A stretch of 44,256 nucleotides of DNA. Source: Puniceibacterium sediminis (GTDB lineage: Bacteria > Pseudomonadota > Alphaproteobacteria > Rhodobacterales > Rhodobacteraceae). This document shows positions 17,238-27,614 of this stretch, piece by piece; within the stretch, counting starts at the first letter, position 1, and each line of letters begins with the position of its first letter. Below the pieces are notes generated by a model, which was given only the letters and a program-made list of their open reading frames with translations, made no database searches and was not told the DNA's origin. Where the stretch lies: assembly GCF_900188035.1 (NCBI RefSeq), contig NZ_FZNN01000025.1:1-44256 (forward strand), given 5' to 3'. A program made the translations under genes and the position numbers.

Positions 17238-17458
17238 GGGCAGGTGTCCTCCAAAGACAGTTGCCCATCAACCTACGGCCCGCACCAAGGACTTCAAGTC
17301 ACGATGCGTGACGGAAACTATACAGATATGTCATATTTGCGCGGCACTCATTGCGTTCTCTGGCGATCCAGGCGCAAGAATCCAGGCGTTGCGCCATCAG
17401 CAAAACAGAATCCCACGCCACCATAGAGCAAGAGCATTACGCCCCGAACTGAAAACCC
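17238..17458. other. Intergenic leader of the M16 pair
   Basis: This 221-base gap between the BamF-like gene and the M16 genes contains no open frame I can support. One short perfect hairpin is present (GTCACG, loop ATG, CGTGAC; 17298-17312). It is large enough for an independent promoter for the two peptidase genes, but I could not identify convincing -35 and -10 boxes. Confidence 0.4.
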
Positions 17459-17968
17459 TCAGCGGGCCTCGGGTGGGGCAGACGGGGTGCGTATGCCCAG
17501 AAGGCGCATCCGGATCAGTTCCGCATTCGCATCCAGACGCTGACCGCTGTATGCACGATTGTATTCGTCTTCCTTGACCAGACGCCAGCTGAACAGCGCC
17601 TTACGCTCGCGGAAAGCCTGATCGTCCTGCGCGAGATCGGCGCGGATCGTGGCATTGACGCCGAACCGCTGCGCGGTGCCCAGCAGGGCAGCATCGGCGG
17701 CTGAAACATTTATGCCGGAAAGCGCGTCAGGACGGCCACCCAGGGCCGCGACGGCATCGGCCAGCGGCATCTGATCGGTCCGGTTCGCGGCACCAGGTGT
17801 CGGCACTGGCAACTCGCTGAGATTCGGCGGAGTTTGCAGCGGCTTAGGCGGCACGATGGCAAATTCCTCCGGGGTGGACCGGTTGGTGCGGATATCGCGC
17901 AACCGACCGTCGCCACAGGACATCAGCAGCGTCATACCAGCCATCAAGATCATGCAGCGCCCGAACAT
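17459..17968 (-). CDS. DUF3035 lipoprotein, BamF-like
   Basis: The 169-residue protein has a lipoprotein signal ending LLMSC, so Cys at about 18 is predicted to be lipidated. After it comes LRDIRTNRSTPEEFAIVPPK, with an Arg-x-x-Arg-like pattern and a proline-rich PPNLSELPVP segment, the hallmark of DUF3035. In Caulobacter a member of this type, BamF, belongs to the BAM complex that inserts outer-membrane proteins and shares an RxxR motif with BamC. I infer the same role. It follows lspA, the enzyme that would cleave its signal peptide, at a distance of about 107 bases, on the same strand. Confidence 0.75.
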   Translation of the reverse strand: MFGRCMILMAGMTLLMSCGDGRLRDIRTNRSTPEEFAIVPPKPLQTPPNLSELPVPTPGAANRTDQMPLADAVAALGGRPDALSGINVSAADAALLGTAQRFGVNATIRADLAQDDQAFRERKALFSWRLVKEDEYNRAYSGQRLDANAELIRMRLLGIRTPSAPPEAR

Positions 17969-18075
17969 CGCCAGCCTCCATTTTCGTCACAGTCAGCCTT
18001 AGACCATCTTGTTGCAGAGGTCACGGGGCCTTTTACGTGCCAGTCATCACCGGGCGCTAAGCCGCAGCCCCGGCT

Positions 18076-18561
18076 TCAAACCACCTTGCGGCCGGGCTTG
18101 GCGTCGCGCGACGGAAATAGCACCAGACCGATCGCCCCGGCAAAGATCGCGATATCCGCAACGTTGAACGCATAGGGATTGTTGATCCCGCAGCAGGACA
18201 TATTCAGGAAATCGGCCACCGCACCATACAGCAGACGGTCCACGACATTGCCCAGTGCACCGCCGATCAGAAGTCCGGCGGACACAAGACCCCAGCGCCC
18301 AGGTGGGTCCCGCCGCACCCAGACGAGCACGAACAGGATGATGCCCAGCGCCACGGCGATGAGTACCCACTTGGTTACATCTGCCTGCCCCGACAGCAGA
18401 CCAAAGTTGATGCCGTAGTTCCACGCCATTCGGAATGTCAGGAACGGTGGCCAGACATCGATCTGCCCGCGTACCGCCAAGTTCATCAAATGCACCACCG
18501 CCCATTTGCTCGCCTGATCCAGCAGGAACGTCCAGAACCCGACCCAGAACACCAGCCTCAC
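18076..18561 (-). CDS. lspA: Lipoprotein signal peptidase (signal peptidase II)
   Basis: The 161-residue inner-membrane aspartyl protease removes signal peptides of diacylglyceryl-modified prolipoproteins. Four hydrophobic segments are visible. The conserved blocks are DQASKWAV, WNYGINFGLL (the family's N-x-G-x-x-F pattern), GNVVDRLLYGAVADFLN with the first catalytic Asp region, and FNVADIAIFAG with the second. The start is GTG at 18561, with GAAGG about nine bases upstream; no ATG is available in frame. It lies between purH and a lipoprotein gene in the minus-strand run. Confidence 0.95.
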   Translation of the reverse strand: MRLVFWVGFWTFLLDQASKWAVVHLMNLAVRGQIDVWPPFLTFRMAWNYGINFGLLSGQADVTKWVLIAVALGIILFVLVWVRRDPPGRWGLVSAGLLIGGALGNVVDRLLYGAVADFLNMSCCGINNPYAFNVADIAIFAGAIGLVLFPSRDAKPGRKVV

Positions 18562-18642
18562 GGCGCAAACCTTCGTGTCATCGCGCTCTCCCCCGTTTCT
18601 TCACTTTCCAAATCCGCAAAAATCCGCCCTCTGAACGGGCGC

Positions 18643-20232
18643 TTAGTGCCGGAAATGCCGCATTCCAGTCAGCACCATGGCGATTCCCGCCTCGTCCGCC
18701 GCCTTGATCACGTCGTCGTCACGCATCGACCCGCCGGGCTGAATGACCGCACGGGCGCCCGCCTCGGCTGCGGTCAGCAGACCATCGGCAAAGGGAAAGA
18801 ACGCATCCGACGCCACGACTGACCCCTGCGTAAGCGGCGCTGCCAGCCCCATGACCTCGGCCATATCACGCGATTTCTGTGCTGCGATGCGAGTCGAATC
18901 CACACGGCTCATCTGACCCGCGCCGACGCCCACGGTCGCACCATCCTTCACATAGATGATCGCATTCGACTTCACGTGCTTGGCCACAGTCCAGGCAAAC
19001 AGCAAATCGGCCATCTGCGCATCGGTTGGCTTGACCTTGGTCACAACCTTCAGATCCGCCATCGAAATCCGCCCGACATCGCGGTCCTGCACCAGCATCC
19101 CGCCCGTCACCTGCCGATAGGTCAGCCCACCGACCGAGGTGTCCGAAAGCCCTCCGGTCACCAGAAGACGCAGGTTCTTTTTCTTTGCAAATACGGCTTT
19201 TGCATCCTCATCCGCGCCGGGCGCAATCACCACCTCGGTAAAGATTTCGGCAATCGCCTCGGCCGTGGCGCCATCCAGCACCTGGTTCAGCGCGATGATC
19301 CCGCCAAAGGCGCTGGTCCGGTCGCAGTCAAATGCCCGGCTGTACGCTTCCTTCAGGGTCGCCCCCCGCGCCACGCCGCAGGGGTTGGCATGTTTGATGA
19401 TCGCACAAGCCGGGCCATCCTCGGGCGCGAATTCCGACACCAGTTCAAACGCGGCATCGGTGTCGTTGATGTTATTGTAGCTCAGTTCCTTGCCCTGAAG
19501 CTGCTGCGCCGTCGCAACGCCGGGGCGCGCCGAACCGTCCACATAGAAAGCCGCCGACTGATGCGGGTTCTCGCCATACCGCAAGGTCTGCGCCAAAGTC
19601 CCAGCAAACACCCGGCGACGGGGCGCTGGCTCTTTCAGGGCATCCGCCATCCAGGCCGACACCGCCGCATCATAGGCGCCGGTGCGCGCATAGGCGTTTA
19701 GTGCCAGCTTCTGGCGAAAGGCATAAGTCGTCTGGCCGTCGTTCGCCTCAAGCTCGGCCAGCAGGGGCGCGTAATCAGCGACGTCCACGACGACGTTCAC
19801 GAAACCATGGTTCTTGGCTGCGGCGCGGATCATTGCCGGACCGCCGATGTCGATATTTTCGATGCAGGTCTCGTAATCCGCGCCTTTGGCCACGGTCTCT
19901 TCGAACGGATAAAGGTTCACCACCAGCAGATCGATCGCACCAATGCCGTGCTCTTTCATCGCCGCCACATGTTCGGGGTTGTCACGCAGCGCCAGCAGAC
20001 CGCCGTGCACACCGGGGTGCAGCGTCTTGACGCGCCCGTCCATCATCTCGGGGAAACCAGTCACATCCGCCACGTCGCGCACGACCAGCCCCGCATCGCG
20101 CAGTGCCTTCGCCGATCCGCCCGTAGACAGCAGTTCGACTCCCCGCGCGGCCAGCGCCTGGCCAAGGTCAATCAGACCGGTCTTGTCGGATACGGAAATC
20201 AGCGCGCGGCGGACGGGGGAAAGATCGGTCAT
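18643..20232 (-). CDS. purH: Bifunctional AICAR transformylase / IMP cyclohydrolase
   Basis: PurH carries out the last two steps of IMP synthesis. The 529-residue protein has an N-terminal MGS-fold cyclohydrolase domain ([38 protein letters not shown]-like [14 protein letters not shown]) and a C-terminal transformylase domain with [29 protein letters not shown] and [16 protein letters not shown]. It ends [16 protein letters not shown] and [10 protein letters not shown]-like [10 protein letters not shown], as expected. The start at 20232 ([11 protein letters not shown]) has CAGGAA upstream and the normal family N-terminus; a longer frame upstream is not supported. Confidence 0.97.
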   Translation of the reverse strand: MTDLSPVRRALISVSDKTGLIDLGQALAARGVELLSTGGSAKALRDAGLVVRDVADVTGFPEMMDGRVKTLHPGVHGGLLALRDNPEHVAAMKEHGIGAIDLLVVNLYPFEETVAKGADYETCIENIDIGGPAMIRAAAKNHGFVNVVVDVADYAPLLAELEANDGQTTYAFRQKLALNAYARTGAYDAAVSAWMADALKEPAPRRRVFAGTLAQTLRYGENPHQSAAFYVDGSARPGVATAQQLQGKELSYNNINDTDAAFELVSEFAPEDGPACAIIKHANPCGVARGATLKEAYSRAFDCDRTSAFGGIIALNQVLDGATAEAIAEIFTEVVIAPGADEDAKAVFAKKKNLRLLVTGGLSDTSVGGLTYRQVTGGMLVQDRDVGRISMADLKVVTKVKPTDAQMADLLFAWTVAKHVKSNAIIYVKDGATVGVGAGQMSRVDSTRIAAQKSRDMAEVMGLAAPLTQGSVVASDAFFPFADGLLTAAEAGARAVIQPGGSMRDDDVIKAADEAGIAMVLTGMRHFRH

Positions 20233-20251
20233 ATGGGTCAGGTTCCTGAGA

Positions 20252-22000
20252 TCAGCTGTCGGTTTCCGCCTCGTCCATTGCCAGGTCCCGGATCGCAATC
20301 GCGGTGTCCCGGGCCTTGGCCAATGACCAGCGGATGCGGGTCGCATACTCCATCGCGCGGCCGGATAAAACGATCTGATTGCAGGATCGTGGCCGTAGAC
20401 GCCCCTTTTCCAGATAAACCGACGGTTCCAGCGTCAGTTCGACCCCGCCTTCGTGCCGGAAAACCCACATTTCTCCGGACCGCAGCGCCATTGAGACCGC
20501 CTGCCCCCCCATGTCCTGCGCCGAATCCACGTCCGGGTGGAGATGAAAGCGCAGCTGAAAGGGCACCCCTGCCAGCTTCAGCGAATCCATACGCCGGTCG
20601 AATGTCCTTTTGTCGCCATCCTCCAGCGCCATAAGAAGGTCTTCGCCTTCAAGGCTCCTCCCGTCAAAGCCCAACTCAAGAATCCGCGCATGGGTCAGCC
20701 CGTGCGTTGCGACATATCCGTCATGGCCGCCCTCGAACCGCAATCCGTCGACACCATTGGAAATCTGCACCGGAACGTTGCGCGGCGCATCTTCCAGCCT
20801 CTCGCGCAAGCTCGATCCAATCCGCTCTGGTTTGCCCAGCCGCGCGCTGGAATAGCCGTCCACACAAAGGGCCGTATGCGACAGCGTGGCCCGCCCCGCC
20901 CGCCGCCAGTCCCGCCCGAAGACAGCGCCCGAACCGCAGTTCACGATCAGCGGCCTGCGCCCCGAAGTCAGTTCAAACGCGAGGGTCGAGGCGTGAGCAT
21001 TGTAAGACGCCTTGCCAGAAGGGGGTGCCGCCGCGTCCACCACAAGCGACGTGCGTCCACCGGACAGGCGTGCATAGCCCATGGTCAGTCCGTCTGCCGG
21101 ACGTTTCTTTACGCCGCTGACCGCCAGCGCATGATCCAGCCGCCCCTCCTGCCCGCGCCCACCGCCATGGAACCGCGCAAGGCCGCCGTCCGCGTGGCGC
21201 AGCGCCCGCAAGGTGGGTGCAATACGAGTTATGGCCGCGATGTGTTCTGGGTCCGGCTTGAGGTCCGCCTCTTCGAGCGCTGACTGGGCCCAGGTCAGAA
21301 GGGTGAATACCTCCAGCAACTCTTCGGGGTTGCGGGTCGGCAACCCACCCATGGCATCCACCTGTCGGCTACATTCGGCTCCCAACGCGCGGGCGGCGGG
21401 ACCGGCATATCGCTCCATCCCCTCAAGCGAGATCCCGGCATAGATCAGCCCGGTCAGCGCCTCGAACCGTGGCAGGCCGGGGGGCGATACGTGCCAGCGC
21501 TTGCCCAGAAAGATCGCCTGCTGTGCCAGTGAACGATAAAACAGCGCCGCATGCTCCGGATCCTGAGCCCGCAGGATAAAAAGGGCATGGTGAATCCAGC
21601 GGATCAATCGTCGGCCGGTCAGTTCCGGCGACCATCCCGGTCCCCGCCCACGGCCATACCGCGCGATCCATCCCCAGAGCCAATCCTGCGCGACCTTGCG
21701 GGCCTTCACGTCCCCGACTGCGGCCAGATCGTCAAGCCAGCCAAAACCTTGAATATCTTCCATATAGGCGGCATCGGGCGGATCCAGATCCCAGACCATC
21801 GCGCCGGGCGCCTCGACGAGATGCCCCGCGAACATCAGGTTCCCTGCGATCAACTGCCGCCCGCGGGCAACGACGCCGGTCGTGCGCGGTTCAGGTGAAG
21901 AAAGAAAGCCGGTCGCCGCGCGCGCCCGCGCCGAAAGCAGCGCATGAATGCGGTTCATCAGGCGCGTTCGCGCAGCCTGCCAGCTTTCCCTATCGGACAT
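20252..22000 (-). CDS. Heparinase II/III-family protein
   Basis: The 582-residue protein belongs to the heparinase II/III-like group found beside purH in many Rhodobacterales. It has an alpha/alpha-toroid region (about 60-300) and a beta-sandwich C-terminal part (about 310-560) that includes [23 protein letters not shown], the usual start of the lyase beta domain. No signal peptide is visible, which is odd for a polysaccharide lyase and suggests a cytoplasmic or non-classical role. The start is placed at 22000 ([11 protein letters not shown]) because AAGAGG lies just upstream; an in-frame ATG at 22042 is the alternative. It ends 19 bases before purH begins, so the two are probably co-transcribed. 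The substrate is not known. Confidence 0.85.
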   Translation of the reverse strand: MSDRESWQAARTRLMNRIHALLSARARAATGFLSSPEPRTTGVVARGRQLIAGNLMFAGHLVEAPGAMVWDLDPPDAAYMEDIQGFGWLDDLAAVGDVKARKVAQDWLWGWIARYGRGRGPGWSPELTGRRLIRWIHHALFILRAQDPEHAALFYRSLAQQAIFLGKRWHVSPPGLPRFEALTGLIYAGISLEGMERYAGPAARALGAECSRQVDAMGGLPTRNPEELLEVFTLLTWAQSALEEADLKPDPEHIAAITRIAPTLRALRHADGGLARFHGGGRGQEGRLDHALAVSGVKKRPADGLTMGYARLSGGRTSLVVDAAAPPSGKASYNAHASTLAFELTSGRRPLIVNCGSGAVFGRDWRRAGRATLSHTALCVDGYSSARLGKPERIGSSLRERLEDAPRNVPVQISNGVDGLRFEGGHDGYVATHGLTHARILELGFDGRSLEGEDLLMALEDGDKRTFDRRMDSLKLAGVPFQLRFHLHPDVDSAQDMGGQAVSMALRSGEMWVFRHEGGVELTLEPSVYLEKGRLRPRSCNQIVLSGRAMEYATRIRWSLAKARDTAIAIRDLAMDEAETDS

Positions 22001-22220
22001 ATACTCGGCCTCTTGCCGCCGTTTCGGCGCGCCTTTTGACATAAATACCGCCTAGTCCGGATATTGTCACCTTGGAATACCGCAGCAACTGCAAGGCGCG
22101 ACGTCACAAAAATAGGTCCACGAAATGCACCGAAAGTAAATTCTGGCGTCTACACACCGAATTAATCAGCCGCGGTGCAAGTTCCTTCAACCGAAATGAA
22201 ATCCGCCGGAGCCTTGGAAG

Positions 22221-24053
22221 ATGAAAAACCGATTCGGCGTGAAGATCGCCTTTAGGGTATACACCATTATTCTGGTGGCGATCCTGGTCAGCGGCTTCAC
22301 GGCCTACAAAATGTATGACCTCAACGTCAAAAATATATACGTCATGCGCGAGATGCATCTTCGCGATGTGGTTGATGCCGTGACCAGCCAGCTCACCGCG
22401 CTGGACGCAGAGGTTCAGGCAGGGAACCTGACGCTCGAAGCAGCCAAGTCCGAGGGCGCGAGGCTTCTGGGCAATTCCCGCTACGACAACGGCAACTATA
22501 TCTTTGCCTGGGATTACGACAATGTCGTGGTGGCCCATGGCCGTTCACCTGACACGGTCGGCAAGGATCGTACCACTTATGCCGATCCGAACGGTGTCCG
22601 AATATATGTCGAACTTACGAAGATCGCCCGAAAAATGGGTGGTGGAATCGTGTTCTACAGTACGGCCCGCAGCGGCGATGCGGATGCAGAGCTTGTCCCG
22701 AAAATGAGCTTTGCCCGCGATTTTGCACCATGGGGATGGGTCGTCGGAACCGGGACCTATGTAGAAGACCTAGAAGCGCAGGCTGCACAGATCCGTGAAA
22801 TGGCGCTCTGGAACCTTGGTGGCGGGCTTCTCGTGCTCGGGATTGTGAGCTGGCTCATAGCCCATGGCGTGACCAGCCCAATCAACCGCCTGAACCAGCG
22901 CATGCAGAAACTCTCAGACGGGGATGTGCAGAGCCCGGTGCCATATGCTAAGAAACGCGACGAAGTCGGTGATATGGCCCGCTCCGTGCAGGTGTTCCAG
23001 CAGGATCTCCAACGGACTGCGGCGCTAGAACAACAGGCCGCGGCCAGCAAGGCAGAGCGTGAGACGGATGCCAAGGCCCAGAAGCTAGTCGTAGAGACGC
23101 TCGCCAAAAGCCTCACCGCCCTGTCAGCCGGCAATCTTGATGTGCGAATCGATACCGCCTTTCCTGCCGAGTACGACATGCTGCGTCAGGATTTCAACGA
23201 AACTGTGGACTCCCTGTCTAACGTGATCGGCACTATCAGCGGCGCTTCGGACCGCATCCAGATGCAGGGCGAATCCATTGGCAAGTCAGCCGAAAACGTC
23301 GCTCTCCGCTCTGAACGCAATGCAGCCACGCTGGAAGAAACCGCCGCCGCGGTGGAGGAAATCACGGCATCGGTCACGCTCTCGGCAAAAAGCGCCTCAG
23401 AGGTCGAAGTGATCGTGAAGGAATCGAGCACCAATGCGCAGCTAAGCGGTCAGATTGTGCAATCTGTGATCAAGTCGATGCAGGAGATCGAGGAATCCTC
23501 GGTCAAGATTTCCCGCATCGTCGGCGTGATCGACGGCATCGCCTTCCAGACCAACATTCTCGCCTTGAATGCCGGGATCGAAGCTGCTCGCGCCGGTGCT
23601 TCGGGGCGCGGCTTTGCCGTGGTGGCTGCGGAAGTACGGGAACTTGCCCACATGTCTGCCTCGGCCGCAGCCGAGATCACCGGGCTGATCAACGACAGCT
23701 CTGAGCAGGTCAATAACGGCGTGCAGCTGGTCGGCCGCACGTCGGAAGCGCTGAATGCCATCCTCACCTCTGTCTCCGAAATTGCGACTCGCATTTCCGG
23801 TATCGCGACATCCGCACAGGAACAGTCACTCGGCATTGCTGAGATCAACACCTCTGTCTCAGATCTGGATGCGGATACCCAAGCGAATTCTGCGCTGTTC
23901 CAGGAGACTCTGACCGCCAGCCAATCCCTCACACAGGAAGCGGCAAGCCTGCGCTCCGCAGTAGGCGTGTTCAAGATCGCCAATGCCAACAGCCAAGGCT
24001 GGACGGCGACGTCTGCAGATTCGGCCGGGTCCCGCGACGCACAGACCGGCTAG
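22221..24053 (+). CDS. Methyl-accepting chemotaxis protein with single Cache sensor
   Basis: The 610-residue chemoreceptor has TM1 (about 10-28), a periplasmic single-Cache domain (about 35-190, with [20 protein letters not shown] and [16 protein letters not shown]), TM2 (about 197-214), a HAMP domain (215-270), a second HAMP-like segment (about 288-340) and a long coiled-coil signalling domain. The conserved hairpin tip is [20 protein letters not shown], followed by [14 protein letters not shown]. No C-terminal CheR-binding pentapeptide is visible. Single-Cache receptors of this type often sense small organic acids, but the ligand here is unknown. It lies on the plus strand between minus-strand rsmB and heparinase/purH genes, which suggests insertion into an older gene order. 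Confidence 0.95.
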   Translation: MKNRFGVKIAFRVYTIILVAILVSGFTAYKMYDLNVKNIYVMREMHLRDVVDAVTSQLTALDAEVQAGNLTLEAAKSEGARLLGNSRYDNGNYIFAWDYDNVVVAHGRSPDTVGKDRTTYADPNGVRIYVELTKIARKMGGGIVFYSTARSGDADAELVPKMSFARDFAPWGWVVGTGTYVEDLEAQAAQIREMALWNLGGGLLVLGIVSWLIAHGVTSPINRLNQRMQKLSDGDVQSPVPYAKKRDEVGDMARSVQVFQQDLQRTAALEQQAAASKAERETDAKAQKLVVETLAKSLTALSAGNLDVRIDTAFPAEYDMLRQDFNETVDSLSNVIGTISGASDRIQMQGESIGKSAENVALRSERNAATLEETAAAVEEITASVTLSAKSASEVEVIVKESSTNAQLSGQIVQSVIKSMQEIEESSVKISRIVGVIDGIAFQTNILALNAGIEAARAGASGRGFAVVAAEVRELAHMSASAAAEITGLINDSSEQVNNGVQLVGRTSEALNAILTSVSEIATRISGIATSAQEQSLGIAEINTSVSDLDADTQANSALFQETLTASQSLTQEAASLRSAVGVFKIANANSQGWTATSADSAGSRDAQTG

Positions 24054-24094
24054 CACAACGGCGCAAGATCGCGGAACGCCTTGTGCGCGCCGCC

Positions 24095-25357
24095 TCAGGC
24101 GGTCTTGCGCAATGCCGCCATATAAAATCCATCCATCCCGCCGATCTCGGCCCAGTAGTCGGGCCGCAGCCGCAGGCCGCCCTCAAGGCTCACCCAATTC
24201 TGCGAAATACCGGGCAGATCGACCGGCAGCACCGCGACCCCGCCGCGCTCCAGCGCCGCCTCGATCTGGCACTCGCCCTCATCCGGAAGCAGTGAACAGG
24301 TACAGAACACCAGCCGCCCGCCGGGCTTCAGCAGCGACAGGGCGTGTTCCAACATCTGCCCCTGGAGGGTAATCAGTTCATCGATCCCATCGCCAGATTT
24401 CGCATGTGGCAGGTCGGGGTGACGACGGATCGTGCCTGTCGCCGAACAGGGCGCATCCAGCAGGATCGCATCATAAGATCCGTCAATCTCCATGGCATCG
24501 CCAACCAGCAGTTCGGCCTCCAGCCCTGTGCGCGCCAGGTTTTCGGCCAGCCGTGCCATCCGCGCCTCGGACAGATCAAGCGCCGTAACCTTTGCACCGG
24601 CTGCGGCCAGCTGCAGCGTCTTGCCGCCGGGGGCCGCGCACATGTCCAGTACCGTCAGGCCCGCGACATCCCCTAGCATCCGCACAGGGAGCGCTGCTGC
24701 CGCATCCTGCACCCACCAGTCACCCGCCTCAAAACCCGGCATAAGGCTCACCTGCCCGGCGTCAGCAACCCGTACCGACCCGGTCGGCAGGAGCACGCCG
24801 CCCACCGCATCGGCCACTGCCGCCGCATCGCCCTTTGCGGTCAGGTCCAGCGGCGCACCGGCGAACTGCACGGCCTCCATTGCCATCACCGCGTCCCGGC
24901 CCCAGGCCTCGACCAGCGGATCGCGCAGCCATCCGGGCATGCGCGGCACCCGCAGCTTGTCCCACTCGGCCGGGCCGCGCGCCACGACCTTACGCAACAC
25001 CGCGTTGACCAGACCCTTCATTCCCGCCGTACGCCCGCCGCGCGCGACGATATTCACCGCCTCGTTCACCACCCCGTGCGCGGCCCCGCCAGAGCACAGT
25101 TCCACCGTCGCCAGCCGCAGCACGTTCATCACCCGCAGTGGCGGCGCCTTCTTCAGGAAAGGTTTCAATACCCGGTCCGCGCGCTCCATCCCGCGTAGCA
25201 CATCGTTTGCCAGACGCTGCGCCGCTGCCCGGTCGCCAGGCGTCATCGCCGCCCAGGCGTTGCCGCCCATCAGTTCGGACATCAGCCGCTCCTGACCCAG
25301 GATCTGATCCAGCAGATCGACGGCGGCATGACGGGCGGACAGTGGGCGTGTGGACAT
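24095..25357 (-). CDS. rsmB: 16S rRNA (cytosine-967-C5)-methyltransferase
   Basis: RsmB methylates C967 of 16S rRNA. The 420-residue protein has an N-terminal NusB-like RNA-binding domain (about 5-140) and a C-terminal Rossmann methyltransferase domain. The SAM site is VLDMCAAPGGKTLQLA. The two cysteines of the mechanism are in LDAPCSATGTIRRHPD and in FCTCSLLPDEGE. The start at 25357 (MSTRPLSARHAAVDLL) has GGAG upstream. The open frame runs further upstream, but that part overlaps the divergent DUF1674 gene and has no family similarity. Confidence 0.94.
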   Translation of the reverse strand: MSTRPLSARHAAVDLLDQILGQERLMSELMGGNAWAAMTPGDRAAAQRLANDVLRGMERADRVLKPFLKKAPPLRVMNVLRLATVELCSGGAAHGVVNEAVNIVARGGRTAGMKGLVNAVLRKVVARGPAEWDKLRVPRMPGWLRDPLVEAWGRDAVMAMEAVQFAGAPLDLTAKGDAAAVADAVGGVLLPTGSVRVADAGQVSLMPGFEAGDWWVQDAAAALPVRMLGDVAGLTVLDMCAAPGGKTLQLAAAGAKVTALDLSEARMARLAENLARTGLEAELLVGDAMEIDGSYDAILLDAPCSATGTIRRHPDLPHAKSGDGIDELITLQGQMLEHALSLLKPGGRLVFCTCSLLPDEGECQIEAALERGGVAVLPVDLPGISQNWVSLEGGLRLRPDYWAEIGGMDGFYMAALRKTA

Positions 25358-25446
25358 AGGCAAACTCCGGGGGGACGGGACAGGGCATCTTGCCCAGGGT
25401 CCAAAGCGGCGTATATCAGGGGGAGAGACGCAAGGAAACCAGTTGC

Positions 25447-25665
25447 ATGACCCGCGAAGACACACCCCAAAACGTCGCCCAAGACATCCCTCAGGACCTG
25501 CCGCCCGCCGCCCGCCGCGCACTGGCCGAAGCAGCGGAACGCCGCGCGCTGGCCGAGGCAGAGGCCGATGCCAACCCCGCCCCGACGGAACTCGGCGGGC
25601 GGGATGGCCCAGAACCCGTCCGTTATGGCGACTGGGAGAAAAAGGGGCTGGCGGTAGACTTTTGA
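25447..25665 (+). CDS. DUF1674 protein (SDHAF4-like)
   Basis: The 72-residue protein ends in the family signature ELGGRDGPEPVRYGDWEKKG. DUF1674 includes mitochondrial SDHAF4, a succinate dehydrogenase assembly factor; a similar role in bacteria is plausible but not shown by the sequence. The N-terminal half is Ala/Glu-rich and probably helical. The ATG at 25447 has AAGGAAA upstream. Its stop overlaps a TTG that begins the next gene (TTGA). It is divergent from rsmB. Confidence 0.88.
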   Translation: MTREDTPQNVAQDIPQDLPPAARRALAEAAERRALAEAEADANPAPTELGGRDGPEPVRYGDWEKKGLAVDF

Positions 25666-26573
25666 CCCTGCCGACGGACGCCAGCCCGCTCGACACCGCC
25701 TGGATCACCGCATCGGGCCGAAGCGGTGTCACGGGCGACCCTTCGGCGCTGTTTCCGTACTGGAGCTTTACCAAGACCGTCATTGCCACCTGCGCCCTGC
25801 TATTGACGGAAGTTGGCGCGGTCAGTCTCGAGTCACGCCCCGACGGCGCGCCCTACACCCTGAAACATCTGCTGGGCCATACCGCAGGCCTGCCCGACTA
25901 CGGGCAATTACCCGATTATCACAGCGCCGTGACTGCGGGTGAAACACCCTGGTCCCGCGCAGACATGCTCGACCGTGCCCTGAGCCTCGGCACGCTGTTC
26001 GCCCCCGGTCAGGGCTGGTCCTATTCCAACATCGGCTACATGTTTGCGCGCGAAATGATCGAAGTCGCCTCCGGCAAGCCCCTCGCCGACCTCGTCACAG
26101 AACTGATTTTTCGGCCCCTGAACTTGCGCAGTGTAATACTGGCACAAACCCGCGACGACTTCGCAAAACTCCACTGGCCTGCGGCCGCCGCCTATGATCC
26201 GGGATGGGTTTATCACAGTTGTCTCACAGGCACCGCCCGCGACGCGGCCTGCCTGCTGCACGCCCTGATGACCGGTGCCTTGCTCAGTCCGGCCTCGCTT
26301 GATGCGATGACAGAAGCCCTCCCCCTAGGAGGCGCCCTGCCCGGACGTCCCTGGACGCAGTGCGGCTATGGCCTTGGCCTGATGTCTGGAAAGGTGGGGG
26401 CAACCGGTCGCGCCATCGGCCATTCCGGCGGCGGCCCGTTCTGCGTCAACGCAGTCTACCACTTCCCCGACCAGCCGGACCCGATCACTGTCGCCTGCTT
26501 CACCAATGGCACCAGCGAAGGCATTGCCGAACACGCCGCCACAACCGCGGCCCGGAGTCACCAGAAGCTCTGA
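25662..26573 (+). CDS. Beta-lactamase-family serine hydrolase (class C / esterase type)
   Basis: The 303-residue protein has the three marks of the serine beta-lactamase/DD-peptidase fold: Ser-x-x-Lys as SFTK (about 35-38), Tyr-x-Asn as YSN (121-123) and a final His-x-Gly as HSGGGP. No signal peptide is visible, so it is likely cytoplasmic and more likely an esterase or peptide hydrolase than an antibiotic-resistance enzyme. The start is taken as TTG at 25662, overlapping the previous stop, since no ATG occurs between there and the first conserved motif; a CTG at 25668 is another candidate. Coupling with DUF1674 follows from the overlap. Confidence 0.82.
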   Translation: MTLPTDASPLDTAWITASGRSGVTGDPSALFPYWSFTKTVIATCALLLTEVGAVSLESRPDGAPYTLKHLLGHTAGLPDYGQLPDYHSAVTAGETPWSRADMLDRALSLGTLFAPGQGWSYSNIGYMFAREMIEVASGKPLADLVTELIFRPLNLRSVILAQTRDDFAKLHWPAAAAYDPGWVYHSCLTGTARDAACLLHALMTGALLSPASLDAMTEALPLGGALPGRPWTQCGYGLGLMSGKVGATGRAIGHSGGGPFCVNAVYHFPDQPDPITVACFTNGTSEGIAEHAATTAARSHQKL

Positions 26574-26590
26574 CCGCAGCTTATCTGCGT

Positions 26591-26618
26591 TTCATCTGCC
26601 CATGAATATTCCGGTGAG
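26591..26618 (+). repeat. Intergenic motif, copy 2
   Basis: TTCATCTGCCC is followed by ATGAATATTCC and GGTGAG, matching the copy at 3314-3340 except for one inserted base and a few substitutions. A GGTGAG...CTCACC inverted repeat starts inside it and closes about 20 bases later. It lies between two convergent genes. Confidence 0.5.
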
Positions 26619-26663
26619 AGTGAGGAGCTGACAGCTCACCGCAAACGAAAGTCGGCCCATGGT

Positions 26664-26689
26664 GTCACACTCTGCTTGAATAGTGTGAC
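26664..26689. repeat. Inverted repeat between convergent genes
   Basis: GTCACACT (26664-26671) and AGTGTGAC (26682-26689) form a perfect 8-bp stem with a 10-base loop, 12 bases from the dapB stop. No T-run follows on either strand. It may end transcription of the serine hydrolase gene, dapB or both, or bind a protein. Confidence 0.5.
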
Positions 26690-26700
26690 GTTGAGGCTTC

Positions 26701-27534
26701 TCAGTCCTCGCCCAGCCCCAGAACGTCCAGCATGTCATACTCGCCGGGTGCCTTGTCCTGCCCCCAGAGCGCCGCCCGCAGCGCGCCCCGCGCGAACAAT
26801 GCGCGATCGCTGGCCACATGGCGCAGGATGATCCGCTCTCCGGGGCCCGCGAACATCACGTCATGTTCACCCACGATGTCCCCGCCGCGCAGCGCGGCAA
26901 ATCCGATGTCGCCCCGCTTGCGCGCGCCGGTGATTCCGTCGCGTCCCCGGTCCGACACATCCGCAAGGCGCACGCCGCGCCCCTCGGCTGCAGCCTCGCC
27001 CAGCATCAGCGCCGTGCCTGACGGCGCGTCGATCTTCTGATTGTGGTGTGCCTCGATGATTTCGATGTCCCAGTCCTCGTCCAACGCCGCTGCGACCTTT
27101 TTCGTCAGCAGCGTCAGAAGGTTGACCCCAAGACTCATGTTTCCCGCACGCACCACGACCGCATGGCGCGCCGCAGCCTTGATATGCGCCAAATCACCCT
27201 CGGACAGCCCAGTGGTACCGATCACATGCACAGCCCGTGCCTGCGCCGCCAGTTCCGCAAAGGCCACCGTCGCCGCCGGTACGGTAAAGTCGATGACCGC
27301 CTGCGCCTTTGAAAAGGCCTCCAAAGCGTCATCGGTAACCGGTACGCCCAAAGGGGCACCGCCCATCGCCTCGCCCAGATCGCGACCGACCCAGTCGTGC
27401 CCTTCGCGCTCGACCCCGGCGACCAACCGCAGCTTGCCCTGCGCCACAATCTCGCGCACCAACATCTGGCCCATCCGGCCTGATACCCCTGTCACCACCA
27501 CGCCGGGCAGTTCGCCCTCTGTCTGAGCACTCAT
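26701..27534 (-). CDS. dapB: 4-Hydroxy-tetrahydrodipicolinate reductase
   Basis: DapB reduces the DapA product with NAD(P)H on the way to diaminopimelate. The 277-residue protein has an N-terminal Rossmann fold with [16 protein letters not shown], then [16 protein letters not shown] and the signature [19 protein letters not shown]. The Lys and the GTA of that signature bind substrate. The start at 27534 ([14 protein letters not shown]) has GGAGG upstream; six upstream residues could be added from another start but without support. It is divergent from rbfA. Confidence 0.97.
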   Translation of the reverse strand: MSAQTEGELPGVVVTGVSGRMGQMLVREIVAQGKLRLVAGVEREGHDWVGRDLGEAMGGAPLGVPVTDDALEAFSKAQAVIDFTVPAATVAFAELAAQARAVHVIGTTGLSEGDLAHIKAAARHAVVVRAGNMSLGVNLLTLLTKKVAAALDEDWDIEIIEAHHNQKIDAPSGTALMLGEAAAEGRGVRLADVSDRGRDGITGARKRGDIGFAALRGGDIVGEHDVMFAGPGERIILRHVASDRALFARGALRAALWGQDKAPGEYDMLDVLGLGED

Positions 27535-27614
27535 CGCGCCGCCTCCGCACATTCCCGATTTGCATCTGCATAACCCGCCGTGCCCCGCTTGGCAAAGCCG
27601 GGCAGAGGCCTTAG

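Noticed and set aside
24061-24108. GCGCAAGA and TCTTGCGC as a terminator between the chemoreceptor and rsmB
   Set aside because: The 8-bp arms are 32 bases apart, overlap the rsmB 3' end and lack a T-run, so the case is weak.
25662-26573. Antibiotic-resistance beta-lactamase
   Set aside because: The fold motifs are present but there is no signal peptide and the context is housekeeping, so a cytoplasmic esterase or peptidase is more likely.
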